A stretch of DNA of 64,000 nucleotides from Stercorarius parasiticus (GCA_013396915.1 VWZL01001327.1:892-64891), one strand, 5' to 3'; positions 24,385 through 35,890 are shown, counted from the first letter of the stretch. A program made the numbers and translations. The notes: generated from the letters alone by a model not told the origin.

Positions 24385-26549
24385 TGACTATAGCAATAAC
24401 TTCCTCGGAAGAAACGTGGGAGAAAAGCCTCTGAATAAAGGATTTTAGGTGACTAAGCATGAAGTAGGAACACGGCGCCTGGAATTATTGATCCGTATGC
24501 CAGCGTGGAGGCCAAAAAAATTAAAGATGAGGGGCAACGGAGGGGTGTTCGCTTTTGTCGGGGCAGCAAGCCCGGAGGTGGCGTGAGAGCTCGAGCCTAT
24601 TTGTGGGTGGACATGGAGAAGCATGTTACGGTTGCACCGTTTGAACAGAGGTTTCAGGGTTTCTGACTCTGCGTGTGTCCGTCAATAAATGTTTGAGAAC
24701 ATAAGAGAAGTTAGAAGACGGCATGTCGGGCTGCTTATCCCCCTTGGGCTTGTTGTGGCATCAGTTTTTTACTGATACCGCATTTGTAGCTCACCAAAGG
24801 ATCCGGTTCTCTTAAGGAAATACTTGTAGGAGCTTGGGGGGGGGTCAGCTTTTAAGTATTTATGTGAGGTTTTGATTTTGCACGTGGGGAAGAGCAGTAG
24901 GTTGGTTTCCTCTGTGTCTCATCGTGACACTGCGGTGCCTGCCCTGGAGCAGTTGTGAACCACATTCAAACGACATATTATTTTTATTTTTTTTCCCTCG
25001 CAGTTCCAGGAAGAGAAAAAAACCAGGGAAAAAAGTGAGCATAATGGTGTTGCAAGTCTATAGGCTTTTCTGGAGATGTGCTGGCACAGCGCAATGCCAG
25101 CACAAAGGAGACTTGCTGTCCTTTTGTCTTGTTTATTATTTTATCTTTTCATCTGGTGGTGGGAAGAATGTCATAGTCGCGGTACTCTCGCTGTGCCGTG
25201 AGATGAGAGCCCCTCTCTGCTCTCTCCAGCAGGATTTAAGTTTTCAAATGCGCCTTTAAATCCCAAACAGCTGCTGCTTCTTATATCCTTTCTTTCTCTC
25301 AGCTGGAGGGAGAGGGTGTATTAAACAGAAGGAACAAATTGTATTTCATTGTAAAGTCACCTGCCATTTGCGAAAAATAAAAAATAGCAAAAGGAAGGAA
25401 TCCAGCACTGCTGGGGTGTAGATCTTTGTTGACTGAAATGTCTCAAGAATATCTTCCAGGTTCTTTATCCCTTCCCAGTCTCCCCACCTTCCTGTCCTTA
25501 GCTCTGAATGGATATCCTGCCCCTTTATTATGCTTTTTTTTAAAAAAAAAAAAGATTTATAAAAGTGCAAAAGGCTATAAAATCTCCCAGTAAAATACCC
25601 AGATGGAAGGCAAATGCAAAGAAACAGATGGCACTTTTATATCATAGCATTTTATGGAGCTATAGAGTTTTCACTAAAACATTCCTATGGTAGGCAGAGG
25701 CTTTCTGGGTAGCCCCTCATCACATCCTTCCATAACGAGCTGTTTGTTTTGAGGAGTTGTTTTATGTAAAAAAAAAAAAAAAGGCCTTTTTTTGTAAATA
25801 GAAGGACTTGGCACTAGACCCACGTGCCCTGTGAGATGGCCGTGGCCCTGGAGCTACTTCTTCCGAAGCACTAGCTGGCTCCTGCTGTCATTGCTTGGAG
25901 CCCCGTCACATGATTAATCTGCTCCCTGCCAGACTGAAACCAGCTTGGGGGACAATTCTCCTTGGCAATGAAAAGATTTCTCCCTCTTCTCGGAGGAGGG
26001 ACTCACAGGCAGGAGCCAGGGAGGAAAGCCGCCCTGGGGTGATTTGTTGCAGGGCGCTGGGCTCAGCTGCAGAACAAATGTGCATGAGGTGTCCAGAAGG
26101 CAGGAGAAAAGCAAAAAAAAGGAAAAACGAGGAGTGTTCGCAACTCCGCAGATGTATTTCAGGGCAGCAGCAGCATGACGATCCCCACATCGACCGGTTA
26201 GGGGTCATAGGACCTCACCCAGGGGCTTTGTATTGAGCCAGCAGCTTCTGCTTGCTGTAGCCTATTTGTCAGCAACAGCTTTATTTATTTTTTTTTGGTA
26301 GCAGCCAGGGAATTAGTCACACTTTTAATTAAAAAAAATTCAGGACAAGGCTAGAAATCTGAAACATGAGTGACGGCACAGACAAGTTGTTACCGCTGCT
26401 CCTACTAACTAGCAATATGTCTTTTACTCATGTCTCTTGGTGTGTCTTGCTCCCTTTTCCCCCTCCTGTGTCCTTCATTTTATTTACTGGTTCACAGCTT
26501 TTGGTTGTTCCAAGCAAAATATTTTAGGTATAAAGTGTAGAGGATGCCT
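24385..26549. other. Unique non-coding stretch
   Basis: No gene recognised. It holds a T8A12 junction at 25534-25553 and an A-run at 25768-25782. Frames of 100-113 codons at 25895-26236 overlap on both strands and have no domain support. Confidence 0.5.
25534..25553. repeat. T8-A12 junction (self-complementary)
   Basis: Eight T residues directly followed by twelve A residues, giving a loop-less inverted repeat of A/T. Confidence 0.85.
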
Positions 26550-26690
26550 AATCATGGAAGGGTTTGGGGTGGAAGGGACCTTTAAAGGTCATCTGGTCCA
26601 ACCTTCCTTGCCATGAGCAGGGACATCTTCAACAAAATGAGGTTGCTCAGAGCCCCGTCCAACCTGACCTTGGATGTCTCCAGGAATGGG
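26550..26690 (-). mobile_element. CR1 LINE 3' end, diverged (about 140 bp)
   Basis: Antisense CR1. It shows AATCATGGAAGGGTTTGGGG, GTCATCTGGTCCAACCTTCC, GAGCAGGGACATCTTCAACA and CCCCGTCCAACCTGACCTTG, ending at CCAGGAATGGG. It lacks the ATTCTATGA doublet and belongs to an older subfamily with the 'GACATCTTCAACAAAATGAGG' type of block. Confidence 0.9.
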
Positions 26691-28238
26691 TTTTTGGTCT
26701 TCCTACTTCAAGAGTTTTGGCCAAAGCCACGCTGTCTGTGGCAAAGCTGAAAGGCGGTAGATCACCATCTCTTCTCCTTGGGGGTCAGCTGTACCAGTTG
26801 AGGTGCCAGTACATTTGAGGATGTAACTGGCACCAAAGAGCTTGTGGCTCTGCTTGGTGCCTGTTGCGTCGTAGAGCTGCTTTAGAAGCTGAGATTCCCA
26901 CCAGCTTGACCAGGGTTGTGCTCACAGCAAAGACAACTGTTCATCTGGTGTCACCCTTACGTGGGATTCATAAAAAAGATCGCTTCTGCTAGTTTGCCTT
27001 GTGGTCCTGAGCTCTTAAAAGTGACCTGAGTGACAGAAAGTTTAAATGTGTGGGACTTGGGTTTTGTTATTTTTAGTGCAAAGCAGGAATCGCCTGCTTA
27101 TCTTAGATGAGCAAGAGGAGAGCTAAGCTGTCAGGGCCTCTCTTTTTAAAGCTGTTGATATCTTTGATAAACATGAGAGCAAATGATCAGACAAGGCAGG
27201 GTTTTATGCAGGGCTGGGCTAGCACAGCGAGCCTAACAGCTTGCATCTGTCTGCTTTCAATGAGAAGAAACTTTTTTTTCCTTTTCTATACCAAATCCTG
27301 AACTTCTTTCCAAGCCATGTTCTGCTCTGTTGGTTTGTTCCTGCTGTCCCTTTCCACCTGACTGGCTTCTGCCCGAGGCAAGGAAAGTCTGCTTTCATCC
27401 GAAGCTTCAAGAGAAAAATCGCATTATCCTTGAAAAAAATGTTGGTCACGTCATGGGTACCTGGGAAATTTTCGTGCACTTCAGCTGCCTCTCCGCAGAT
27501 GGGACGTAGCCGTGATGCTTCACCTTTCCTCCTCTGCCATTTACACCCGTGGGGTGTAGGCTTAAAAGGCAGCAGACAAAGGTAGATATTTGTCTATGCA
27601 ACATCTGTCCTAAATAGATGCTGAAAATCGAGTCCTGGTGTGCTGTTCCTCATGACGTAAAATGTATGGGGGGACACCAAGATAGCGTGAATCTCAAGTA
27701 GTTCAACAGAGGTTGAAATGATCTTCCCATGGGTACGCGAACAGATAACACCATTTCTTAGCATACCAACAGAAATTTTATCAATGGGGTATCCAGGTTT
27801 CATTCTTTTTGCTTTTCAGGGAATCTTACTCATCCAGCAGCTCACCCAAAATCTATCCTGAGCCACAGTCTTCAAAGGGGTCCCAATCCTGAGTCCACCT
27901 GACCCATGTCTTAGAGAGAGGCTTGTGTTGATCAAAGAGGGGGAAGCAAAGGGAGTGTCCCCCGTTGGGTGGTGGGGTGGGGAGAACTTTGTGTCATGAT
28001 GGATATGCTCATCAGAGCAGGAGAGGTCTAAGATGAGCTGCTGACGTGAAGGTGGTGATGTGACATTGGCATGGCTAAAACAGTGGAGCCATATCTAGCA
28101 AGGCTGGCTTGTAATGAACGCAGGAAGCAAGTGGGAAGGGTGGTGAGTGCACACTTTTTTGGCTTTTGGGAAAGCAAGATGATGTGCAAGGTGTTGAGGA
28201 TGCATCTTTTATTAGTGATAGTGGATGGGAATGAAATT
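26691..28238. other. Unique non-coding stretch
   Basis: Nothing recognised. Overlapping frames of 86 and 114 codons on opposite strands at 27219-27585 have no domain support. Confidence 0.5.
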
Positions 28239-28535
28239 AGAATCATAGAAGCGTAGAATCGTTTTGGTTGGAAGATAACTTCAAGATCAAGTCCAACTGT
28301 TAACCTAGCACTGTCAAGTTACCACTAGACCATGTCCATCAGCACCACACATCTACCCGTCTTTTAAATCCCTGGACGGGTGGTGACTCAACCACTTCCC
28401 TGGGCAGCCTGTTCCAATGCTTGGTAAGCCTTTCAGAGAAGAAATTTTTCCTTATATCCAATCTAAACCTCCCTTGGCATAGCTTGAGGCCATTTCCTCT
28501 TGTCCTATCGCCTGTTACTTGGTAGAAGAGACCCA
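28239..28535 (-). mobile_element. CR1 LINE 3' fragment (about 300 bp)
   Basis: Antisense CR1 of the CACTAGACCATGTCCATCAG subfamily. Blocks in order are AGAATCATAGAAGCGTAGAA, GTCCAACTGTTAACCTAGCA, TCTTTTAAATCCCTGGACGG, GAAATTTTTCCTTATATCC and GAGGCCATTTCCTCTTGTCC. It ends near AGAAGAGACCC. It faces the CR1 at 28630 head to head, with about 95 bp between their truncated 5' ends. Confidence 0.94.
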
Positions 28536-28629
28536 AAATTAATATAACCTGTCTCTTGTCTTCTAGCACAAGACCTGTCAGCATACCCTGACCACAGCCC
28601 TGTTGATCTGTGCTTGCAAAGAGGTTGAA

Positions 28630-28770
28630 GAGGCTCCATCCTTGGAGATATTCAAAGCTGTCCGGACATGGTCCTGGGCAACTCGCTCTGGGTGGCCCTG
28701 CTTGAGAGGGTGGTTGGATCAGATGACCTTCAGAGGTCCCTTCCAACCTCAACCAGTCTGTAAGGCTGTG
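28630..28770 (+). mobile_element. CR1 LINE 3' end, old subfamily (about 140 bp)
   Basis: Sense CR1. It shows GAGGCTCCATCCTTGGAGAT, TCCGGACATGGTCCTGGGCA, TTGGATCAGATGACCTTCAG and GGTCCCTTCCAACCTCAACC. This is the same subfamily as the copy at 37371. It does not belong to the neighbouring antisense copy at 28239, so the two are separate insertions. Confidence 0.9.
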
Positions 28771-30463
28771 AACTTCACTGGAGGATGAAGAACAGAGGTT
28801 TGCGAGCCCCAGGGCTGTAGCAAAGTGGAAAAACCTCTGTCCAACCCCTGTGTGATGATCCTCATCATTGCTGGTCTGCTCTGGTGTTCACCTTGGGCTG
28901 CTGTTCTTTGGGACGCAGCCATCTGTCTGTTCCCTTTGTATGTGTGTTGGTGTTTGTCAAGGCTCTCACTGCGGTGAGGCATGCTTGGCGATGATGAGAA
29001 ATAGCAGTTTTCCTTGATTACGGGCCTCTTAAAAGACCTGAGGATAACATCCTTATACATGCATTTAAACTTGACTTTTGACCTTGATGCTTATCTGCAG
29101 ACCTTTCATTCTTTAAGCGGTACCTCGGGGTGAATTGGGCGATTGCACTGAGACCAAGCGGTCGCTTTGTCTTCCAGCCTGAGCAGAGTAGCCTGTGCCA
29201 AGCCCGTCCCATGCCGGCCAGCACGGCCAGGCTATTAAACGCCTCTTGGAGCTGGCTGTCAGTCTGGACCGTGCCTCCTGCCACGCTGGCACAGCCCTCG
29301 CGCTCATGGGTGAGTAGGCAAATTCCTGCCATGCCTCTCTCTGTTCATTCAGTCAAGGGTCCTCCTCAGCAAAGCGGCAGATGGTGATACCTCCATGCCA
29401 GGCAGTGATATTTGCAACTCGGTGGTGACTTCACAACGCGGAGCAGTTTGCCCAGAAGTACGAGCTTGGCTTAAGTTCATTTTATTTTATTTTTAGGGTT
29501 TTTTTTTTGTTGTTGTTTTGTTGGGGTTTTTTTTGCTGGATCCTGCACTAAAATTAACACAGCGCCTTCACAGCGTTAAGATAAAGCTCCTAGCTAGGCT
29601 CTCTGTTAGGGCAAATCAAATTCTCCATGTTACGCTGGCTTAATTCAGCCTAGGAATGGGGAGGCTTAAACACAACCCAAATTGGCATTACTCTTTCGGT
29701 AACACCTTTGAAATGAGAGCTCGGTCCAGCCCAGGCTATTGCACTCAAAGGAGAGGGGAAGAATTGAACGTGGGCCTGAAACTGGATTCTGTTCTTCCTG
29801 TAAAGGTCCTGTTTTCAAGTGAAAGACATAATTATTTTTCCTTTCCCTTTTTTTTTTTCCTTCTTTTTTCTTGCTCTTTTGGGATGTCTTCCATGGATAG
29901 GGACCCTCTGCCATAAAACAGGCTAAGGCAAACTAAGAATTCCCAATCCCAAACCCTACCTTGACCCTCCAGAGTGGGAGAAGGCAGCAATGACTCATTT
30001 CACGCAAGACTTCTTGACTCCCTGCACCCGCTTCTGGTTGTTTACGATATTTTTTTGTCCATCTTCAGACCGGTCAACCCCTTCGATTAGTCCCTAAAAT
30101 ACCTGTGCACTTACTGGGACTTCAGCTCAGTGTTGTCCACTCCTGCAGAGATGATTTTGCAGCTCAGCTCTCCCAATATCATGGAGGAAAGTCTCTCCTG
30201 TGGTGCTTTTGAGCTTCTGCCTTTGCGTGCTAGAAGAGGTGCTGTGCTGGCCTCGTTTAGGACTGCTCTGTTGATTTATATTCTGATGCTTTCTCAGTGT
30301 TTTCCTGCTTATGCATCCGTTGTTGATGAGGTCAAGTTTTTGGAGTCTGACGCTTTCAAAGGAGGTCAGGTTGCCTCCTTGGCACGTCCAACATGATCTC
30401 CCCCTTGCACCCTATCTGTAGTTCATGTGATTTTGTTGCAAATCTGCAACTCCAGCTATGCCT
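28771..30463. other. Unique stretch with one candidate exon
   Basis: No transposon recognised. A 132-bp segment at 29178-29309 (+) is flanked by a pyrimidine tract plus CAG and by GGTGAGT and is open in one frame. It is discussed as a finding. T-rich runs lie near 29500-29540 and 29840-29880. Confidence 0.45.
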
Positions 30464-30475
30464 GTTCATGAAATT

Positions 30476-30627
30476 TGTGGATGCCCCATCCCTGGAGGGG
30501 TTCAAGGCCAGGTTGGACGGGGCTTGGAGCAACCTGGTCTAGTGGGAGGTGTCCCTGCCCAGGGCGGGGGGGGGGTTGGAACTAGATGATCTTCAAGGTC
30601 CCTTCCAACTCTAACTATTCTGTGATT
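30476..30627 (+). mobile_element. CR1 LINE 3' end (first copy of duplicate)
   Basis: Sense CR1 from TGTGGATGCCCCATCCCTGG through caacctggtctagtggg to CTAACTATTCTGTGATTGG. It contains a ten-G run (30566-30575). It has the ancestral C-type sequence at the diagnostic site. Only the last 150 bp of the element are present. Confidence 0.93.
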
Positions 30628-30640
30628 GGTTCGTGCAATT

Positions 30641-30780
30641 TGTGGATGCCCCATCCCTGGAGGTGTTCAAGGCCAGGTTGGATGGAGCTTTGGGTGACCT
30701 CGTCTAGTGGAAGGTAGGTCGGGGGGTTGGAACTAGATGATATTCAAAGTCCCTTCCAACTCTAACCATCCTATGATTCT
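30641..30780 (+). mobile_element. CR1 LINE 3' end (second copy of duplicate)
   Basis: Sense CR1 truncated at the same base as the preceding copy. It is diverged (TTTGGGTGACCTCGTC) and has a small internal deletion. It ends TAACCATCCTATGATTCT. Confidence 0.9.
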
Positions 30781-33700
30781 AATTTGGGCTCAGAGTGGTA
30801 TGTAGTGGTACCCATACACCTATATGCCTGTGCCATGTCTCCAGGTGTGGCAACTCCCGATGACCTACGTAAGGCGCAGGGGAGCTGGTTGGGTTGCGAA
30901 TCATACGGAAAATTGACGTGCTGAGCTGGCAGCAGGATACAGAGGGGTCTGACTGTGAGCGCTCTTACGTGGCAGTGCTGTGGCTTCTTTCTCTCTATGC
31001 TTAGAGCAAAAAAAAAATAGCAGTCAAAGAGGTGGCATAGAATTTGGGGCTAGACTCTGCCTTGCGTGGTCTGGCTGAGGGCAGGAGCGTTTTTCTCTTC
31101 GGAGGCTTAAAAAATAGGAAGGAGTTAAAGGAAAGGGTGCTGCCATGCTCCTGGGGCTGGCTGTTGATATTTTAATTTAAGGATCGTGCTGTTGGCAGTT
31201 CCCCAGCCTCTTCCTGGACAATCTCCTCATTCCCAAAGTGAAGGCTGAGGTTTTCAGGATGCTGTAGCCTGGAGAATAAAACAGCCGTGTTGTTTAGATT
31301 TCTTACCCTGTCTTGTTCAGGAGCTGTTGGGCAAATAGCTGTCTGCAAATAAATTTCGAGAGAGTCATATTTCTCTTGGATTGGTGGTTCACTGGCAGCC
31401 TCTTTTTTGTTTTTATTTTCGTTTTTGGGCTGTTTTTTTATTTCACAGGCTGAGCTGGGTAGGTGCTTTTTTCTGGCGACTGCCTGCTGAGAGTTTATGA
31501 CATTCAAAAAGGCTTTTTTGGGGGGACAATTGAGTTAGATCATCTTGTTTTGTTTGCATTTTGATTCCCAAGTCTACATGGAGGTTGTCTTCTGTTACAA
31601 AGCTCCGCGCCACAGACCAAGTCAAAACCTGGGATTGTTTCTTGGAGATTTCCAAATGCTTATGGCGGTGTTCCAGGGATCTTAATCGCTCTACCTTTCT
31701 TCTGTTTGCTCTGCAAAATCAGCCTTTTCTCTCCTAACCTTGCGGTAGAAGAAGTTAACGCCAACTTTCAGACTTTTTGAACCTGCTTTGCCAAGTGTTT
31801 TTACTTTTTTTCTTCTTTTTCCAGCTGGCTGCATCTTCCGGTCTGATAACCATGGCTATAAATTAGATCTCTTGAGTGTGTAGTTTTCATGTGCTCTTTA
31901 ACCTTTTGCTGACTGAAAGTGCAGAGGATGCTTTTTTTTGCCGCAGGCGTGGGGGTCTTGCAGGGACGAAGACAGGAAAGGGAAAAGGCACTTGGATACG
32001 GTACAAATGGGGAAAAAGTAGGAGAAAGCAGCCGGCTTGCCGCGAGTGCCCTGGGAATTAGGGAATCTGCACGAAAGGATCGTCTTTGATCTGCACAGAG
32101 TCTGAGCTGGGTTTCAAATTGCTGCTGGAAGAGCTGCAATAAACGGCGTGAGCGCCCTCTCTGCAGAGTTTCCCTACGCAGGGATATAAGGAAGATTACT
32201 CATCCAGTGATCCCAGTGCATCCTCAAACATAAGGAAGAAGCTCATTTAAAATTCAGGGCTCCTGGGTGTTGTTTGGCTGCTTATTGCTGGCTTGAAACC
32301 CCGTACTCGTGCTGTGGTTACCGTTGGTGTTGGCGGTGGGAATAAATCAGCCTGTTAGTTGCCTTGTGTGGGTCAAGGACTTTGTCATGGCCAATAGGAA
32401 GCATAAAGACGGAAGCCAGCGTTCACCCGCACTGATGATGTTGGAGACTTTATCACATTATTTCTATTGCTTGGGGCACTAGACTGTAGTTTATCTCCCT
32501 GGGAAACTTGGCTTTCTCGTGAGCTGCGCTGAGCAGCATCAGCCTCCAACTTGCTCTCTAACGAGCAGCATCAGGCTTTAATGTTTTGAATGCGGAAAGG
32601 AGGAATACTAACAACCCCCTGCGTCTCCGCGATCCCAAGCGATGCAGCTGGGGATGGAGCTTCGAGTAACGCTGACCTACTTTCTTCCCCTCCATGTGCA
32701 GATCTTAAACGGAGCCACATCTGCCACAGCAGAAGCGCTCGCGGGTGAGGTGACTGATTTGGTGTTAGATATGTAAAAAGGAGCTGGGAATAAGGGGAGT
32801 TATATCATTCCACCAGTATTCTTGCTGCCTGACGCTGACTGTAGGGTTGGGTTTTTCTCCCCTCCAGCCTACCTTTAAGGTGCTTTCTCTTAATCTCTCG
32901 TTTTTCCAACCGTTTTTAGTTACACGAGCAAATGCAGTCAGAGCAGCAAGTGGCACACAGCACCTTCCCCTCCCCATTAAATGCACAAAAAGCAAAGCAC
33001 GTGCTCCAGTGCAAGACCAAGAAGCCCAAACTGAGATGCTTGAGGGAGGTAGTACCAGCCTACCACAGCTTTGCCCAGTGACCTTGGGTGAGATGAGCCT
33101 CCTCAGTACCCGCTACTGGTCCTGGGGACAGGAGGGCAGCAGCAACGGTGCAAGGGCAGTAGGTTCAGATTTTGCATCAGTTTAGGAAGAGTATGGTCCG
33201 CAGATTTCCAGGATGGCTGGAAAGGTAAGTTGGATCCTGAGGGCTGCTGAAGTTCAGGATGAGTCGTTGCATGTCTGGCAAGTAGATGGAGACCTTTCTT
33301 ACTAGTTTGGCAGGGATCTTGAGGGTCATGGAAGGAGAGGAGGTTGCTTGGAGGTTGCCATTAGGTTCCTTTGACCATAAAAGAGGTGTCAAATGTGTCT
33401 TTAGGGAGGTCTGCAAAGGACGGCTGTCCTTTGCCTTTCTGCCTCCTTGTAGGTGTGATGTGTCTCCATCCGGCGGACAATTCCCGTAGGCTGGTGTGAT
33501 GTGTTCATACGCTGCTCTTCTTGCTGGGTTCCCTCTTTCAGGGTGGGGAGGTGAAAAGTTTGGGGTTGGTACCTCCTGCTTGTTCTTCATCTTGTTATTT
33601 GCCAGCTCTCCCTGTGACTTTCCTCTCCAGCCTATTCTTACTCTATTAATTACACAGTCATCCTCGAGTAAATGAAATAATTAGTATAAACAGTGCAAGC

Positions 33701-33884
33701 ATGCACCTGGAATACTAATGAAGGTGGAGGTTTGTCTCTTTGATTGTGCCTTTTGGTGACCACACACTCTCCTGGTTCTCTTTTGCTGATGGGGGCCAAG
33801 ACAAACGCTGGCCCCTGCTCCTCGTGTGACATGCATTTCAGGATTTGGCTGGTGACGAGTCTTCTGCTCATGGATGGTAAACTT
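30781..33884. other. Unique stretch with one candidate exon
   Basis: About 3 kb without transposons. It includes a 43-bp splice-flanked segment at 32702-32744 (+), discussed as a finding. Overlapping frames of 111-137 codons have no recognisable domains. Confidence 0.45.
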
Positions 33885-34121
33885 ATAGAAGCATAGAATG
33901 GTTAGAGTTGGAAGGGACCTTAAAGATCATCCACTTCCAACCCCCCTGCCCTGGGCAGGGACACCTCCCACCAGCCCAGGTTGCTCCAAGCCCCGGCCAA
34001 CCTGACCTTCAACCCCTCCAGGGATGGGGCAGCCACAGCTTCTCCGGGCAATCTGGGCCAGGGGCTCACCACCCTCACAGTAAAAAATTTCTGCATGGTA
34101 TCTAGTCTAAATCTCCCCTCT

Positions 34122-34122
34122 N
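34122..34122. other. Single ambiguous base (N)
   Basis: One N lies exactly where two non-adjacent CR1 blocks meet, so it probably marks a joined or collapsed sequence gap. Confidence 0.9.
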
Positions 34123-34129
34123 TGGAGGC

Positions 34130-34408
34130 AGTACTCCAGCTGGGATCTCCCCAGAGCGGAGCAGAGGGGCAGAATCCCCCCCACCTCACCCTGCTGCCCA
34201 AACTGCTGGGGATGCAGCCCGGGATGCGGGGGGTTTTCTGGGCTGCCAGCGCACGTTGTTGGCTCGTGTTGAGCTTCTCACCCGCCAACACCCCCAAGTC
34301 CTTCTCCTCGGGGCTGCTCTCCATCCGTTCTCCTCCCAGCTTGGATTTGTGCTTGGGATTGCCGTGACCCAGGTGCTTGACCCTGCGCTTGGCCTGGTTG
34401 AATTTCAT
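34130..34408 (-). pseudogene. CR1 ORF2 C-terminal fragment
   Basis: The minus strand retains about 90 codons of the LINE reverse-transcriptase C-terminal region. Readable landmarks are KFNQAKRRVKHLG, GNPKHKSKLG and EEKDLGVLAGEKL, the typical CR1 'LGxGNPKHxYxLG ... EKDLGVLVDEKL' succession. Downstream it runs into the artificial junction at 34122. No catalytic motif is included. Non-functional. Confidence 0.85.
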
Positions 34409-34460
34409 GAGTTTTACACGGGCCCACCTCTCCAGCCTGTCCAGGTCCCTCTGGATGGCA

Positions 34461-35728
34461 ACTTCTCCATCAGTTCATGGCCTTTAGGCGTTAGTATGCA
34501 CCTCTCCAGTAAAAACCTGCTTACCCTTATGCCTGCTGTGGTGTGGCTGTATCATACAGGAGGTGTCAGAGCTCTTCCTTGGACAGGAGGAGAAACTGCC
34601 TTGGTCTGGGTAGTTTTCTTCTAGGATAAACACGAGGGGCTGCATTTGGGGTAGCGTTAGCTGTTCTTGCATCCGGCGTGGTAGATAGCGGTCAGGTCTA
34701 ACTGTTCTTCAGTTTTTTCCATATCGCTTGTAATAATTCTGGCATCAAGAGAGTAAATAACTGCCTTTACTTTGCCTTATCTTGGAATTTTAATTTTCCT
34801 GGTGACGCAGCTTCTGACCTTAAGGTCTGGTTGGTGCTACTAATTGAGTGTCTACAGTGCTGCACCTCTTTAGGAAGGCTCTTGCTTTTGCCAAAGCACC
34901 TGGGTTAAAGACATTCCCGAGTTTTTCTAATCTACTTGCTTCCTCTACCAAGTAAAACCTCGTTCCAGGCAAGGAGACAATGCTAATTTCCAAGTCTTGG
35001 GTGGTTTTTTTAATAATAATAATAATAAAAAAAAAATTAAAATGAATCATTCTGGCTTTGAAACTACAGAATCATTTAGAGAAGAATTTGTACCGACGAT
35101 GACAGGAGGCCTATTCAGTTGAGTCGAACTGCAGGCGCAGCCCCATTCATTCACTTTAAATGAATACTGTCGTTTATCTTCGTTAAGTGTGGGAGCTGGC
35201 TGTCGTTGTCTGGATACTGTAGGACACTCAGCCTTCCTAGTGAGACTGGGAGTTGCCTTGGCACTTGTGGCACATCACATGACCCTTAAGAATGCCTGCC
35301 CTCACCTTTAAGGGGGAGCATTGGCCAATAAGCTGTGGTGCAAGTCTTTGTGCTCTGAGATCCAATGGGAAGAAGGGTTTGTGTGGTCACGGCTTTAAAA
35401 ACTTCAAGAATCGGAGGTACCCAAAACTCATCTCTTGCTATGGGGTGATGTTTGCTGTTGTGCCTTGTGCCAGTTGGACTTCAGAGCTGCTGCAGTTGAA
35501 CCAGGTCCTCTAGTGAAGGACGCTTGGTGCCTTCTCGACTTACTTTTGAACTTAGAAAAATTAAGAAGAACTTCCTCAAGAGGTTTTGGGGGGGGGTTGG
35601 ATGCCTATATGAGTTCTTCTTGCAAAGGTGGAGCCACCAACCTGATGCAACACAGATGGGACAAAATGAACCGTGAGACGGGTTTGAGGTTGAAATAAAT
35701 TGGCAGAGCACGGATGGCTGAGCAGGTA
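34461..35728. other. Unique non-coding stretch
   Basis: Nothing recognised except an AAT microsatellite plus A-run at 35011-35036. Confidence 0.55.
35011..35036. repeat. (AAT)n plus A-run
   Basis: Five AAT units followed by about ten A residues. Confidence 0.9.
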
Positions 35729-35890
35729 CAACCCAGGGAAGCGGTTGAGTCGCCATCCCTGGAGGGATTTAAAAGACACGTAGATGTGGTGCTGAGGGAC
35801 ATGGTTTAGTGGTAACTTGGCAGTGCTGGGTTAACGGTTGGAGTCGATGAGCTTAAAGGTCTCTTCCAACCTTTAAACGGTTGATTTTAT
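35729..35890 (+). mobile_element. CR1 LINE 3' end (about 160 bp)
   Basis: Sense CR1 of the same subfamily as 16370. It shows CGCCATCCCTGGAGGGATTT, AAAAGACACGTAGATGTGG, GGGACATGGTTTAGTGG and TTAAAGGTCTCTTCCAACC. The terminal octamer is decayed (GGTTGATTTTAT), so its right edge is approximate. Confidence 0.92.

Larger units (their letters stand above)
30464..30780 (+). repeat. Tandem duplication (165-bp unit) containing a CR1 3' end
   Basis: Two adjacent copies start at gttcatgaaatttgtgg (30464) and gttcgtgcaatttgtgg (30629). Each holds the same truncated CR1 terminus. About ten bases of non-CR1 flank are shared, which shows that one inserted CR1 plus flank was duplicated. The alternative, two independent insertions, is less likely. 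The second unit has lost about 13 bp around the GTGTCCCTGCCC block. Confidence 0.8.
33885..34460 (-). mobile_element. CR1 LINE fragment with internal junction at an N
   Basis: Antisense CR1. The left part (33885-34121) is an A-type 3' end, from ATAGAAGCATAGAATGG to AATCTCCCCTCT. After a single N at 34122 the sequence resumes in the reverse-transcriptase tail (GTACTCCAGCTGGGATCTCC), and it ends at CCAGGTCCCTCTGGATGGCA. Compared with the copy at 13943, roughly 250-300 bp that should lie between the two parts are missing. The join therefore looks like an assembly collapse or patched gap rather than a natural deletion. Confidence 0.93.
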
